A stretch of DNA of 64,000 nt, from NCBI RefSeq assembly GCF_002964575.1, contig NZ_POQQ01000050.1:53747-117746 (forward strand), written 5' to 3'. The translations under genes and the position numbers were made by a program. The notes beneath the pieces are model-generated. The model was not told where the DNA came from, made no database searches, and was given only the letters and a program-made list of their open reading frames with translations. Each line of letters opens with the position of its first letter. Within the stretch, counting starts at the first letter, position 1. Positions 54,032-62,877 of the stretch are shown here, in pieces. The stretch comes from Streptococcus suis (lineage in GTDB: Bacteria; Bacillota; Bacilli; Lactobacillales; Streptococcaceae).

Positions 54032-55048
54032 ATGAAGCAACAAAAGGTTACATTTGCGGATATTGCAAAACATACAAATTTTTCAAAGACAACCATATCA
54101 CGATATTTTAATAATCCCGATTCATTAACAGATGCCAGCAAACAAAAGATTGAAAGAGCATTAATTGAACTGGGTTACCAAGAAAATAAACTTGCAAAAG
54201 TATTAGCCAAAGGCAAAACGGAGTTCATCGGTATTATCATACCAAATCTATTTCTCCACTTTTATGCGGCCATTTTAGAAGAAATACTAGCTACCTATAA
54301 AAAAAATAATTACAAATTCTTAGTTTTCATCGGTGATGACAATATTGAGACCGAACGAGAGTATATCCAAGAATTATTGGCTTATAATATCGAAGGATTG
54401 ATTGTTTTAAGTCATACCATTACTTCTGAAGAATTAGCCAGTTACAATGTTCCTGTGGTTTCAATTGAGCGCGAATCACAATATATTTCTAGCATTGAAA
54501 CCGACAACTATCTAGGAGCCATTCAAGCTACAGGTTCTTTAATCAAGAATAACTGTGATATACTTATCCATATTAATGGAAAATTGAAAGAAAACATACC
54601 TGCCTATAATCGAGTCAAAGGTTTCGAAACAATGTGTCAGGACAGTGATGTAGAGTACAGAATCTTTGCAACGGACCTAGGTAGTTCTTACCATCAGATT
54701 CAAACTGAATTACAGCACCATTTTGAGACGATTGAGGCTAACTATCAAGGTAAGCGCAAAGGAATTTTCTTTGCTAACGATACCTATGCCTCTATCTTTG
54801 TCAATATCCTGTTCCAAAAATATGGTCATTTCCCTGAGGATTATCGTATTGTAGGATTTGATGATTCTCCGATTGCATCGGAAACAATTATTCCATTGAC
54901 AACTATCAGACAAGATTTAAAGGCTATTTCTCACACAGCTTTAGAAGTTTTGAGCCAGCAAATAGAAGAACGAAAGAAAGGAATTATTTCGCCTATCCAA
55001 CATCGCGAGATTGCTCCGAAATTGATTAAGCGCTCCACAACATTTTAA
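54032..55048 (+). CDS. LacI-family sugar regulator (ScrR/RafR-like)
   Basis: 338 residues. N-terminal helix-turn-helix and hinge (VTFADIAKHTNFSKTTISRYFNNPDSL ... ALIELGYQENKLAKVLA), then a periplasmic-binding-like domain (VVSIERESQYISSIETDNYLGAIQA, IVGFDDSPIASETIIPLTTIRQD). Start ATG at 54032 after AGGAAAGG. Divergent from the GH32 gene, whose promoter holds a palindromic operator; probable repressor responding to sucrose or its fructose part. Confidence 0.88.
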   Translation: MKQQKVTFADIAKHTNFSKTTISRYFNNPDSLTDASKQKIERALIELGYQENKLAKVLAKGKTEFIGIIIPNLFLHFYAAILEEILATYKKNNYKFLVFIGDDNIETEREYIQELLAYNIEGLIVLSHTITSEELASYNVPVVSIERESQYISSIETDNYLGAIQATGSLIKNNCDILIHINGKLKENIPAYNRVKGFETMCQDSDVEYRIFATDLGSSYHQIQTELQHHFETIEANYQGKRKGIFFANDTYASIFVNILFQKYGHFPEDYRIVGFDDSPIASETIIPLTTIRQDLKAISHTALEVLSQQIEERKKGIISPIQHREIAPKLIKRSTTF

Positions 55049-55054
55049 AATAAT

Positions 55055-55099
55055 GGCTACCTAGTAGAACTAAAATATCGTTACTAGGTAACCTTTTTT
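55055..55099 (+). terminator. Terminator of the LacI gene
   Basis: GGCTACCTAGTA pairs with TACTAGGTAACC (one mismatch), followed by TTTTTT. Confidence 0.8.
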
Positions 55100-55145
55100 A
55101 TTGTTCATTACTTCATTGGGTCAAAGAATGCATTTAGTTTCTTAA

Positions 55146-56342
55146 CTAATTCTGTAGAATTTGGAATATCACAGCTTCAACTGTGATATTCCAGAACTCT
55201 TCTTCTGATTCCCACTCAGATTGCAACCAAACTACATGTTTGTCAGTGAAGGCATATTGCGTCACTCCAGCAGTTTCTTCAAACTTACCTTCTGTTTCAA
55301 CGCCTTCTACAGAAGTTGGCGAACCATCTACATCATAGTATTTCTGGAGAACTTCTGGACGAGAGAGGTATTCTAGGAATTTTTTAGACTCTTCTGGGTG
55401 CTCTGTATCTGATGAAATAGATAGAGCAAGGTCAGCTGCACCAATGGTATAGTCGCCACCTTCTTTATCACCAGGGAATGTAAACATACCATATTCAAAT
55501 TCTGGTTCTTGTTGGTTTACAGCTGTAGCTGCCCATGTACCTTGTGGAAGCATGAGAGCATCGCCTGCTGCAAAGGCTGCCACCGCATCTGCATAAAGCG
55601 CACCTGTTGCCCCTTTTTGTCCATTATCTGTTAACAGTTGTAAGCGTTCTAGAACTGCTTTTGTAGTCGCATCATCTTGAATTGCGCCTTTGGCACTACG
55701 GATTAGAATATCTTCTGCACCATCAAATCCACCCGCAACAGTTACCCATGCCAACTGATGGTAACCGTTCAAGGACCAAGCATCGTTCAATGAAAGAGCA
55801 AATGGTGCTGCACTGCCATCAGCCTTGATTTTGTCTACCAAAGCCACAAATTCTGCATAGGTAGTTGGAACTTCGAGACCCAATTCTTTGAACTTATCCT
55901 TATTATAGTAAATACCATAGGCATTTGCTGTCAAAGGAAGGGTGTAATTTTTTTCGTTAACAAGATAAGGCGTGACAGCACCATCTTTTAGATGACTGAG
56001 ACCTGCATCATCACCAATTTCTAGGAATCGACCATCCGCTGCGTATGCTTTGAAGTCCGCATTTTGTGGATAAATGTTGATGACATCTGGCGCTTCGTTA
56101 TTTGCCATACGGGTTTTTAAAACAGTTCCTGCATCTGGTACATTTGAAAATTTAATATCAATCGTAGGATTTTCTTTTTCAAATTCATCAATAATTTCCT
56201 GTAGAGTTGCTTGCATTTCTGGTTTTTGTGAGAAATATTCAATCTCAACCTTATCACTACCACCACTTGCATTCCCACAAGCAACCAAGAAGCTGGCAAA
56301 AGCACAGACGGACGCACATTTTAAAAATGTTTTCATTTTCAT
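55146..56342 (-). CDS. Second MsmE-type substrate-binding lipoprotein, C-terminal frameshift
   Basis: 398 residues, strongly similar to the MsmE at 51145-52386 along nearly its whole length (lipobox VACGN, EYFSQKPEMQATLQEII, YYNKDKFKELGLEVPT). After VEA it reads VIFQILQN-stop. In another frame the DNA continues DIPNSTELVKKLNAFFDPMK to a stop at 55108-55110, which is the paralogue's expected end. A loss of about four bases therefore removed the last about 20 residues. It follows aga as msmE does in S. mutans, so this may be the ancestral copy. It may still fold, but the terminal helix is missing. Confidence 0.88.
   Translation of the reverse strand: MKMKTFLKCASVCAFASFLVACGNASGGSDKVEIEYFSQKPEMQATLQEIIDEFEKENPTIDIKFSNVPDAGTVLKTRMANNEAPDVINIYPQNADFKAYAADGRFLEIGDDAGLSHLKDGAVTPYLVNEKNYTLPLTANAYGIYYNKDKFKELGLEVPTTYAEFVALVDKIKADGSAAPFALSLNDAWSLNGYHQLAWVTVAGGFDGAEDILIRSAKGAIQDDATTKAVLERLQLLTDNGQKGATGALYADAVAAFAAGDALMLPQGTWAATAVNQQEPEFEYGMFTFPGDKEGGDYTIGAADLALSISSDTEHPEESKKFLEYLSRPEVLQKYYDVDGSPTSVEGVETEGKFEETAGVTQYAFTDKHVVWLQSEWESEEEFWNITVEAVIFQILQN
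55163..55192. repeat. Perfect 12-bp palindrome at the frameshift site
   Basis: GGAATATCACAG and CTGTGATATTCC arms around a 6-base loop coincide exactly with the frameshift in the second msmE paralogue. Confidence 0.9.
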
Positions 56343-56354
56343 TATAAAATCCTC

Positions 56355-58523
56355 CTAGATTTTGTTAAAAATATATTGTACACTAAAATAATCTTTTTGA
56401 ACATGTGGCATTGTAAGACCGATGTTCATCAATTCATCCCCGTAGAATGTTTCTCCTAATTGAGGGCATTCATACAAGGCATCTGGATCAAGTCCTTTTA
56501 ATTGAACTTGTAAAAGCGGAGCTTCTGATTGAGCCAGTATCTTAACAAAGGTGAATACTGCTTGACTTCTATCCTTATTGACATAATTGGCAGCCCAGGT
56601 ATTGCTTGTTTTTTTCAAGCGATAGAGCAAACCCTTCTGCACTGTTGAGCGAATGGACTTGAAGGTTTGAACTTGCTGACGAATTTCATCCAATTCCACT
56701 TGAGAAAGTTTCGTTAAATCCAGCTCGTACCCAAAGGCTCCTCCCATCATGGCGACATTCCCACGTGTTGCAAGCGGAGTGATTCGACCGACTTGATGGT
56801 TTGGAACAGCCGACACGTGTGCTCCCATAGAAGAGGCAGGTAAAACCAAACTCGTTCCTTCTTGGATAGAAAGTCGACCAATAGCATCTGTATTATCACT
56901 AACCCAAGCCTGTGGCATGTAATAGAGTAAACCTAAATCATTTCGGCCACCGCCACCAGCACAGGATTCGAACAAGATGTCTGGAAAACGCTTTGTAAGG
57001 GTGTCCAATACACGATATAGCCCTAAAATATAGCGATGATGGAATTCAAATCGTTGAGCATTTGCATAATATGGCGACATACTCGTAATATTGCGATTCA
57101 TATCCCATTTAACATAACTAATCGGAGCTGACTCTAATATACTTGCGACAGATTCAATAATATAATCACAAACCTCTGTCTTGGTCAGATCCAACACCAA
57201 TTGTTCTCTACTGAAAATCGGTTTCCTCCCATCAATATGAATGGCCCAATCTGGGTGTTTCCGATAGAGATCACTATCTACTGAAATCATCTCTGGTTCA
57301 AACCACAGTCCGAATTTCATACCAAGTTGGTTTATACGATCAGCCAGTCCATCCAAACCATTTGGCAACTTATCCAAATTGACTTTCCAATCACCCAATG
57401 AACATTCATCATGATTTCGTTTTCCAAACCAACCATCATCTAGTACAAAAAGTTCTACTCCAACTTGACTTGCCGATTTCGCCATCTCTACGATCTTATC
57501 TTCAGTAAAATCGAAATAGGTCCCCTCCCAGTTATTAATGAGGATCGGTCGTTCTTGATGACTAAACTTCGAAGCTACAATATGATTTTTTATGAACTCA
57601 TGACTATCTTGTGTCATGCCAGTCAACCCTTTATCAGTGAATGATAAGAGGACTTCTGGTGTTTGGAAACTAGAATGATTGCTTAACTCCCAACTAAATT
57701 GTTCATCATTTAACCCCATGCCCCAACGACATGTCTCTAGTGGTGTCACTTCAGCAAATCCAGTGAAATTTCCACTATAAACTAATTGAGCAGCATAGAC
57801 ATCACCACTATCTTCGGTTGTTGTTGGATCCGCCAACGCTAAGAATGGTGTTTTTGAATGACTTGAGGCACCACGAATACTTCCAATAGAAAATTTTCCT
57901 TTGGTTAATGGTGTTTGTGTCCACTCTTTCTCGTAACCATAACGTCCAGCTAAGCTATGGACTGTAAAATCTTTATGTGGAAAATCGAGGGTAAAAGACA
58001 AAGCCTTTTCGATTTTTGTTGGAAATTGACCTGTTTGAATGGTTGTAGAACGGCAAAGATAATTCGCGTCCTCAAACACACTGTACTGAAGAGTTACCGT
58101 AATGTCTGTTAGCTGATCGTAGAGATCAATCTCTAGGCTCTCAACCTCATCCTCTCTAGCGAAACTAGAAGGTAGGCCTTCAAGTGCTTGTTTACCTTTC
58201 TGTATTCTGTGTGCCTTATACTTTAAATCCAAGGCCACACCAAACTCATTTCGCAATTCAATTGCAGATGTGCGGAAATCACCTAAACCATTACTAGAGT
58301 ACTCCTGTTGTAAGGTATCCATAGAGTATGTCCTGTTTCCAGAAATTGGACTAGGTGAAAAGGATCGATCTAGATATGTGATTTTGTTTCCATAACTAAA
58401 ATTTTTAACCTTTTTACCAAAATATCTGTGAACTAAATCTCCCGTTTCCAAAATTTGAATTATGTATGAAAACTCCCTCGTTTGTAGGTGGAACAAGCGA
58501 TTTTCTTCTAAATAGTGAATCAT
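56355..58523 (-). CDS. aga: Alpha-galactosidase (GH36)
   Basis: 722 residues. It releases galactose from melibiose, raffinose and stachyose. GH36 motifs: VLDDGWFGKRNHD, YVKWDMNRNI (nucleophile Asp), ESCAGGGGRND and WVSDNTDAIGR (acid/base). Start MIHYLEENRLFHLQTREFSY at 58523 follows GGGAG; the longer frame reads back through the msmR start. First gene of the sugar operon, divergent from msmR. Confidence 0.95.
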   Translation of the reverse strand: MIHYLEENRLFHLQTREFSYIIQILETGDLVHRYFGKKVKNFSYGNKITYLDRSFSPSPISGNRTYSMDTLQQEYSSNGLGDFRTSAIELRNEFGVALDLKYKAHRIQKGKQALEGLPSSFAREDEVESLEIDLYDQLTDITVTLQYSVFEDANYLCRSTTIQTGQFPTKIEKALSFTLDFPHKDFTVHSLAGRYGYEKEWTQTPLTKGKFSIGSIRGASSHSKTPFLALADPTTTEDSGDVYAAQLVYSGNFTGFAEVTPLETCRWGMGLNDEQFSWELSNHSSFQTPEVLLSFTDKGLTGMTQDSHEFIKNHIVASKFSHQERPILINNWEGTYFDFTEDKIVEMAKSASQVGVELFVLDDGWFGKRNHDECSLGDWKVNLDKLPNGLDGLADRINQLGMKFGLWFEPEMISVDSDLYRKHPDWAIHIDGRKPIFSREQLVLDLTKTEVCDYIIESVASILESAPISYVKWDMNRNITSMSPYYANAQRFEFHHRYILGLYRVLDTLTKRFPDILFESCAGGGGRNDLGLLYYMPQAWVSDNTDAIGRLSIQEGTSLVLPASSMGAHVSAVPNHQVGRITPLATRGNVAMMGGAFGYELDLTKLSQVELDEIRQQVQTFKSIRSTVQKGLLYRLKKTSNTWAANYVNKDRSQAVFTFVKILAQSEAPLLQVQLKGLDPDALYECPQLGETFYGDELMNIGLTMPHVQKDYFSVQYIFNKI

Positions 58524-58565
58524 GTTCTTCTCTCCCATCTCATTTACATACTTTATTTTATAAAA

Positions 58566-58613
58566 TGAAAACGCTTTAATTAATGGTCTTTTGTATCTTA
58601 AACATGGTATAAT
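58566..58613. promoter_or_regulatory. aga/msmR intergenic control region
   Basis: TGAAAACGCTTTAA (58566-58579) is close to the CcpA cre consensus and sits upstream of aga. For msmR, an extended -10 TGGTATAAT ends at 58613, with AAGGAG before its ATG. Confidence 0.65.
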
Positions 58614-58633
58614 GTTTCCTAAGGAGAATTGAG

Positions 58634-59467
58634 ATGAATATTCTAAATATCTACAATGAATTTGACAGTCATAACTTTGATCTAAACGTAGACCATTATG
58701 GAGCTGAACAGTGCGATAAGAACTACTCATTTGGGCCGACTATACGAAATAACTATGTACTTCATTTTATTACGAATGGAAAAGGCAAGATTACAATCAA
58801 TGGAGAAACGACTGAATTAAGAGCTGGAGATATTTTTGTACTCCCAAAACATCTGTCTATTTTTTACCAAGCTGATGGAATCGAACCTTGGACCTATACT
58901 TGGGTAGGTTTCAGTGGCTCTCGTGCTGAAACTATTCTTGCTCAAACTCAACTTCTAGAAAAATATTATCTCCACTCCCGTCTCGATTCTCCGATATTAA
59001 AAAAGATGATTGATATCAATCATACGAAAAAGCAAACACATCCAATGATTACCGAACTAATCTTAATAGGCCATTTAAATCAATTGCTCGCAGCTCTTGT
59101 AGAAGAATTTCCTAATGAATCTTTAAAAGATGCATCTACTCTTGCCAAAAATTACGTTCATCATGCTATAAAAATCATTCATTCTCAGTACAACAGTCCA
59201 ATCAAAGTGTCTGAAATTGCTCATCAACTTGCGTTGAGTCGCAGCTACTTGTATAAAATTTTTAAGCAGGAAACCGGTTACTCTATCAAAGATTATATTG
59301 TCCAAGTTAAGATGAACCACGCTTGTCAACTACTTGCTAATCTCGATCTAAGTATTACAGAAATCGCGAATTCAGTTGGATATTTTGATCCATTGACATT
59401 TAGCAGTGCCTTTAAAAATCAATATCACCAGAGTCCAAGTGACTATCGAAAATATCGATTTCAATAG
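58634..59467 (+). CDS. msmR: AraC-family regulator MsmR
   Basis: 277 residues, the size of S. mutans MsmR. N-terminal cupin sugar-binding domain (HFITNGKGKITINGETTELRAGDIFVLPK) and C-terminal double helix-turn-helix (IKVSEIAHQLALSRSYLYKIFKQETGYS; SITEIANSVGYFDPLTFSSAFKNQYHQSPSDYRK). Divergent from aga; a probable activator of the operon. Confidence 0.92.
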   Translation: MNILNIYNEFDSHNFDLNVDHYGAEQCDKNYSFGPTIRNNYVLHFITNGKGKITINGETTELRAGDIFVLPKHLSIFYQADGIEPWTYTWVGFSGSRAETILAQTQLLEKYYLHSRLDSPILKKMIDINHTKKQTHPMITELILIGHLNQLLAALVEEFPNESLKDASTLAKNYVHHAIKIIHSQYNSPIKVSEIAHQLALSRSYLYKIFKQETGYSIKDYIVQVKMNHACQLLANLDLSITEIANSVGYFDPLTFSSAFKNQYHQSPSDYRKYRFQ

Positions 59468-59503
59468 ATGATGTTCGTATAACCTTTTGATTTCTAGCAA
59501 ACT

Positions 59504-59540
59504 AAAAGTGTGTTCTGACTGTTATTCAGAACACACTTTT
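59504..59540. terminator. Bidirectional terminator between msmR and the MalY/PatB gene
   Basis: AAAAGTGTGTTCTGA and TCAGAACACACTTTT form a 15-bp perfect stem serving both convergent genes. Confidence 0.9.
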
Positions 59541-59544
59541 AAAT

Positions 59545-60705
59545 TTACCCAAACACTCCTGCAATTCGTTCACAGGCTTCTTTTATGGTTTCAAACGGTG
59601 CTGCTGCATTGAGGCGGGCGTGATGAACACCTTCTTTACCAAAAGTTTGTCCATCGTTTAGGACTACTTTTGCCTCTTCTTTCAATTTACGATGCAATTC
59701 ATTATGCTCCAAAGCATAGGCAGAAAAATCAAGCCAGACCAGATAGGTTCCTTGTGGTTTTACTACCTTGATCTTTGTCTGTTGAGTCAGGTAGTCCGTC
59801 ACATAATCAATATTTTTCTCAAGAACTGTCTTCAATTCCTCTAACCATGGACGACCATATCGAAAGGCTGTTTCAGTCGTAATCAAGCCAATGGCTGGAA
59901 TTTCATGCTGGTTATTGACCAGCTGTCTTCTTGTAAAAGCCTTTCTTAATTGTGGATTTTCAATAATAGCAAAGCTATTTTTCGTACCTGCAATATTGAA
60001 AGTTTTTGTTGCAGACGATAAAACAAGGGTGAAATCTTTAAAATCCGGACTCACAGTGTTGAAACTGTGGTGCTGGTTTCCATAGAGGGTCAGATCTTGA
60101 TGGATTTCATCTGAAACTAGCAAGACCTTGTGTTTACAGCACAATTGACCAATTTTTTCTACCTCCTCCTTGGACCAAACACGACCACCAGGATTATGGG
60201 GGTTGCAGAAAATGTAGAGTTTCACTTCCTGCTCTACAAGGTCGCGCTCTAATTGTTCAAAATCAATCTGGAACTGTCCGTCCACCACCCGCAGTGAATT
60301 CGTCACCAATTGGCGATTATTCAATTTTACCGTACGGGCGAAGGGAGGGTAGACAGGAGTATTAATAAGAACGGCATCTCCCTCCTCAGTAAGAGCCTGG
60401 ATAGCTACCGAGAGGGCTGGCATAACTCCCTCAATCAAAACAATACTTTCTTTGCTGATTTCATAGCCGTGTTGGTCTTTTTCCCAATCAATAATGGATT
60501 GATAGAGAGAATCACTAGCGTAGGGATAGCCGAAGATATGTTGGTCTGCATACTGGCGAATGGCAGAGCGAATTTCGGGCAGGGCTTCAAAATCCATATC
60601 GGCAACCCATAGCTGTAAGAGTTCTGGATCCTCCTCACTGGCCTTCCATTTTTCTGAATGGTGATTTAAGCGATTGGGTCTGGTTGTAAAATCATACTGG
60701 GTCAT
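59545..60705 (-). CDS. MalY/PatB-family aminotransferase (cystathionine beta-lyase type)
   Basis: 386 residues, PLP fold type I. Lysine in LSSATKTFNIAGTKNSF (near residue 232), FCNPHNPGGRVW, and VSDEIHQDL. Family members cleave C-S bonds of cystathionine or cysteine. It follows the gamma-synthase/lyase gene by three bases, so sulfur amino acid metabolism is likely. Confidence 0.9.
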   Translation of the reverse strand: MTQYDFTTRPNRLNHHSEKWKASEEDPELLQLWVADMDFEALPEIRSAIRQYADQHIFGYPYASDSLYQSIIDWEKDQHGYEISKESIVLIEGVMPALSVAIQALTEEGDAVLINTPVYPPFARTVKLNNRQLVTNSLRVVDGQFQIDFEQLERDLVEQEVKLYIFCNPHNPGGRVWSKEEVEKIGQLCCKHKVLLVSDEIHQDLTLYGNQHHSFNTVSPDFKDFTLVLSSATKTFNIAGTKNSFAIIENPQLRKAFTRRQLVNNQHEIPAIGLITTETAFRYGRPWLEELKTVLEKNIDYVTDYLTQQTKIKVVKPQGTYLVWLDFSAYALEHNELHRKLKEEAKVVLNDGQTFGKEGVHHARLNAAAPFETIKEACERIAGVFG

Positions 60706-60708
60706 ATC

Positions 60709-61800
60709 TTATCCCTCCAAGGCTGTTTTCAAATCTGCAATCAAGTCATCCGCATCCTCAATGCCAATAGACAGACGGAGCAAGTCATCCGTTAGTCCGT
60801 AAGAATGGCGGGTTTCAGCTGGAATATCTGCGTGGGTCTGAGTAGCTGGGTAGGTAATCAAGCTCTCCACTCCTCCCAAACTTTCCGCAAAGGTAAAGAC
60901 CTCTAGGGTATTAAGAATGTGAGGAATGCGACCTTCATCCGCTACCTTGACAGAAATCATGCCCCCCTTGCCCGTGTAATAGACCTGCTTGACAGCTGGA
61001 CTGGCTTGCAAGTAGGCGACAATCTTCTGGGCATTTTGCGTTGCCCGTTCCATACGCAGAGAGAGGGTTTTCAGTCCACGCATGAGAAGGTAGGCATCTA
61101 GGGGCGAAAGGGTTGGACCTGTGGTATTTTGGTCATAAAAGAGTTTGTCGTAGAGTGCTTGGTCATTGGTCATGAGCACACCTGCCAATACATCATTATG
61201 CCCTGACAGGTACTTGGTCGCAGAATGCAAGACCACATCAGCTCCAAGAGTAAGAGGATTTTGGTAGATAGGGCTGTAAAAGGTGTTATCGACAATCACC
61301 TTGGCACCTTTGGCATGGGCGACAGCCGAAACCTTAGCAATGTCAAACTCTACCATGAGGGGATTGGTCGGTGTTTCTAGGAAAACATAATCTGTCTGGT
61401 CTGTGATGGCGGCTAGTAGCTCTTCCTCGGTGTTGGCATAGGTGAAGCTAAAACGCCCCAACTGCTCCTGCTCATTGAACCAGCGGAAGGAACCGCCATA
61501 GAGATCACGCGCTGCAACTACCTTGCTTCCAACAGGAAAACCGTTAAAGAGCAAGACCAAAGCAGCCATACCAGAACTGGTCACGAGCGCATAGTCAGCC
61601 TTTTCAATGGCAGCTAAGGTTTTCTCCAAGCTAGCTCTGGTCGGATTCTTGGTCCGCGTATAGTCAAAGCCTGTCGATTGACCAAATTCGGGATGTTGAT
61701 AGGTGGTCGAAAGGTGGATAGGGGAAATCAATGCCCCAGTTTTTTCATCGTTGTTGATGCCAGTATGTGCCAAAATCGTATCAATCTTATAATCTGTCAT
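60709..61800 (-). CDS. Cystathionine gamma-synthase / beta-lyase family PLP enzyme
   Basis: 363 residues, somewhat short for the family but with all main motifs: YDYTRTKNPTRASLE-type (GFDYTRTKNPTRASLEKTLA), VVDNTFYSP, and PLP lysine in VLHSATKYLSGHNDVLAG. Choice between MetB (synthase) and MetC (lyase) cannot be made from sequence alone. A TATAGTTTTTCTTTATA block at 61902-61918 upstream resembles a met-box for a LysR-type methionine regulator. Confidence 0.88.
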   Translation of the reverse strand: MTDYKIDTILAHTGINNDEKTGALISPIHLSTTYQHPEFGQSTGFDYTRTKNPTRASLEKTLAAIEKADYALVTSSGMAALVLLFNGFPVGSKVVAARDLYGGSFRWFNEQEQLGRFSFTYANTEEELLAAITDQTDYVFLETPTNPLMVEFDIAKVSAVAHAKGAKVIVDNTFYSPIYQNPLTLGADVVLHSATKYLSGHNDVLAGVLMTNDQALYDKLFYDQNTTGPTLSPLDAYLLMRGLKTLSLRMERATQNAQKIVAYLQASPAVKQVYYTGKGGMISVKVADEGRIPHILNTLEVFTFAESLGGVESLITYPATQTHADIPAETRHSYGLTDDLLRLSIGIEDADDLIADLKTALEG

Positions 61801-61949
61801 AACATCTACTCCATTCTAACTTATTAACTAGTCTAGCATGAAATAGGAGATTTGGTGTGAAAAATATCCAAAAATACTTATAGAAAAACGGCAAGCTTTG
61901 TTATAGTTTTTCTTTATAACAAAACTTACTGTTGTTTACATATAAATAT

Positions 61950-61978
61950 TTGAAAACCTACGAATAAGTTGATATAAT
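61950..61978 (+). promoter_or_regulatory. Promoter of the small membrane-protein trio
   Basis: TTGAAA (61950-61955), 17 bp, TATAAT (61973-61978). Confidence 0.8.
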
Positions 61979-62001
61979 AAGAGAAAGAGAGGTGATTGCT
62001 T

Positions 62002-62268
62002 ATGAAATTCAGGTTTAACAAGCGTTTCTATCGGTACAATGCCTTTTATTCTATGATTTTTTGGATATGTTTTTTACTGCCCGATTTCTTTAAGGACAAT
62101 TCTCCAAGTCCAACTTGGTATGCCCTATTAGCCTTTCTGATTGTTTTTTTCAATGCCATTCGCGCCTTTTTCTTCAAGGAAGAAAAGGAACTCACTCGCA
62201 TGGGCTACATCTTTCATCTGATAATGATTATGGTCATTGTCTACCTCAAATTCATTTTGGGTAAGTAG
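62002..62268 (+). CDS. Small membrane protein, paralogue 1 of 3
   Basis: 88 residues from MKFRFNKRFYRYNAFYS, with GAGGTG before it. Three hydrophobic stretches. Shares the F-N-K-x-F-Y-R opening with the next two genes. Family not recognised. Confidence 0.7.
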   Translation: MKFRFNKRFYRYNAFYSMIFWICFLLPDFFKDNSPSPTWYALLAFLIVFFNAIRAFFFKEEKELTRMGYIFHLIMIMVIVYLKFILGK

Positions 62269-62281
62269 ATTGGAGCCTACT

Positions 62282-62536
62282 GTGTTTAAAAAATTCAATA
62301 CAGCATTTTATCGAACTTGGGAATTTTATTTCTCTATCATTTGTATCCTACAAGTGATGGATGCTGCTCTACGTGGACCATTCTGGTTTATCCCTTTTCT
62401 CCAGCTTGCTCTCGGGCTCTATGCTGGCTATCTAGCTTTCTTTAATCCAGGTAGCTGGATAAAAAAAACATGGCAGATTTTTCTGGTCATTGGCTTTATT
62501 GTCAGTTGGACAATCATTTCCATCTTTCTACTGTGA
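62282..62536 (+). CDS. Small membrane protein, paralogue 2 of 3 (GTG start)
   Basis: 84 residues from the GTG at 62282 with GGAG six bases before (VFKKFNTAFYRTWEFYFS). The longer frame overlaps the upstream gene and is rejected. Three hydrophobic segments; unknown function. Confidence 0.68.
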   Translation: MFKKFNTAFYRTWEFYFSIICILQVMDAALRGPFWFIPFLQLALGLYAGYLAFFNPGSWIKKTWQIFLVIGFIVSWTIISIFLL

Positions 62537-62545
62537 GGATTTTCT

Positions 62546-62797
62546 ATGGTTAAGGAATTTAATAAAGAATTTTATCGGAGTTTGAATTTTTATCTCATGA
62601 TCCTGTTATTGCTGGGGAGTATTGGGGAGTGGCTAAATAAGGGACCTAGCCTCTGGCTTGCACTCTTGCTCTTTGCTGCTGTCGGTACTGCCCGTTGTGC
62701 CTTTTGGTCTAAAGAATGGACCCTGAAAGCAAATTGGCAAATCTATCTCTGTATCGCTTTCTTACTAGTTGGGGCTTGGATTGAATTTTTTAGTTAG
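62546..62797 (+). CDS. Small membrane protein, paralogue 3 of 3
   Basis: 83 residues (MVKEFNKEFYRSLNFYLMILLLL), SD GAGG, nine bases after the previous stop. Same length and pattern as its two neighbours; likely products of tandem duplication. Followed by a terminator. Confidence 0.7.
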   Translation: MVKEFNKEFYRSLNFYLMILLLLGSIGEWLNKGPSLWLALLLFAAVGTARCAFWSKEWTLKANWQIYLCIAFLLVGAWIEFFS

Positions 62798-62801
62798 ATT
62801 G

Positions 62802-62832
62802 AAAGGAGCGTAGAATGCGTTCCTTTTTTATT
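62802..62832 (+). terminator. Terminator after the small membrane-protein trio
   Basis: AAAGGAGCG and CGTTCCTTTTTT arms around TAGAATG. Confidence 0.7.
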
Positions 62833-62877
62833 CCAAAATGGACAGAGATTTTCTGCTAAAGATGGTATAATAAAATC

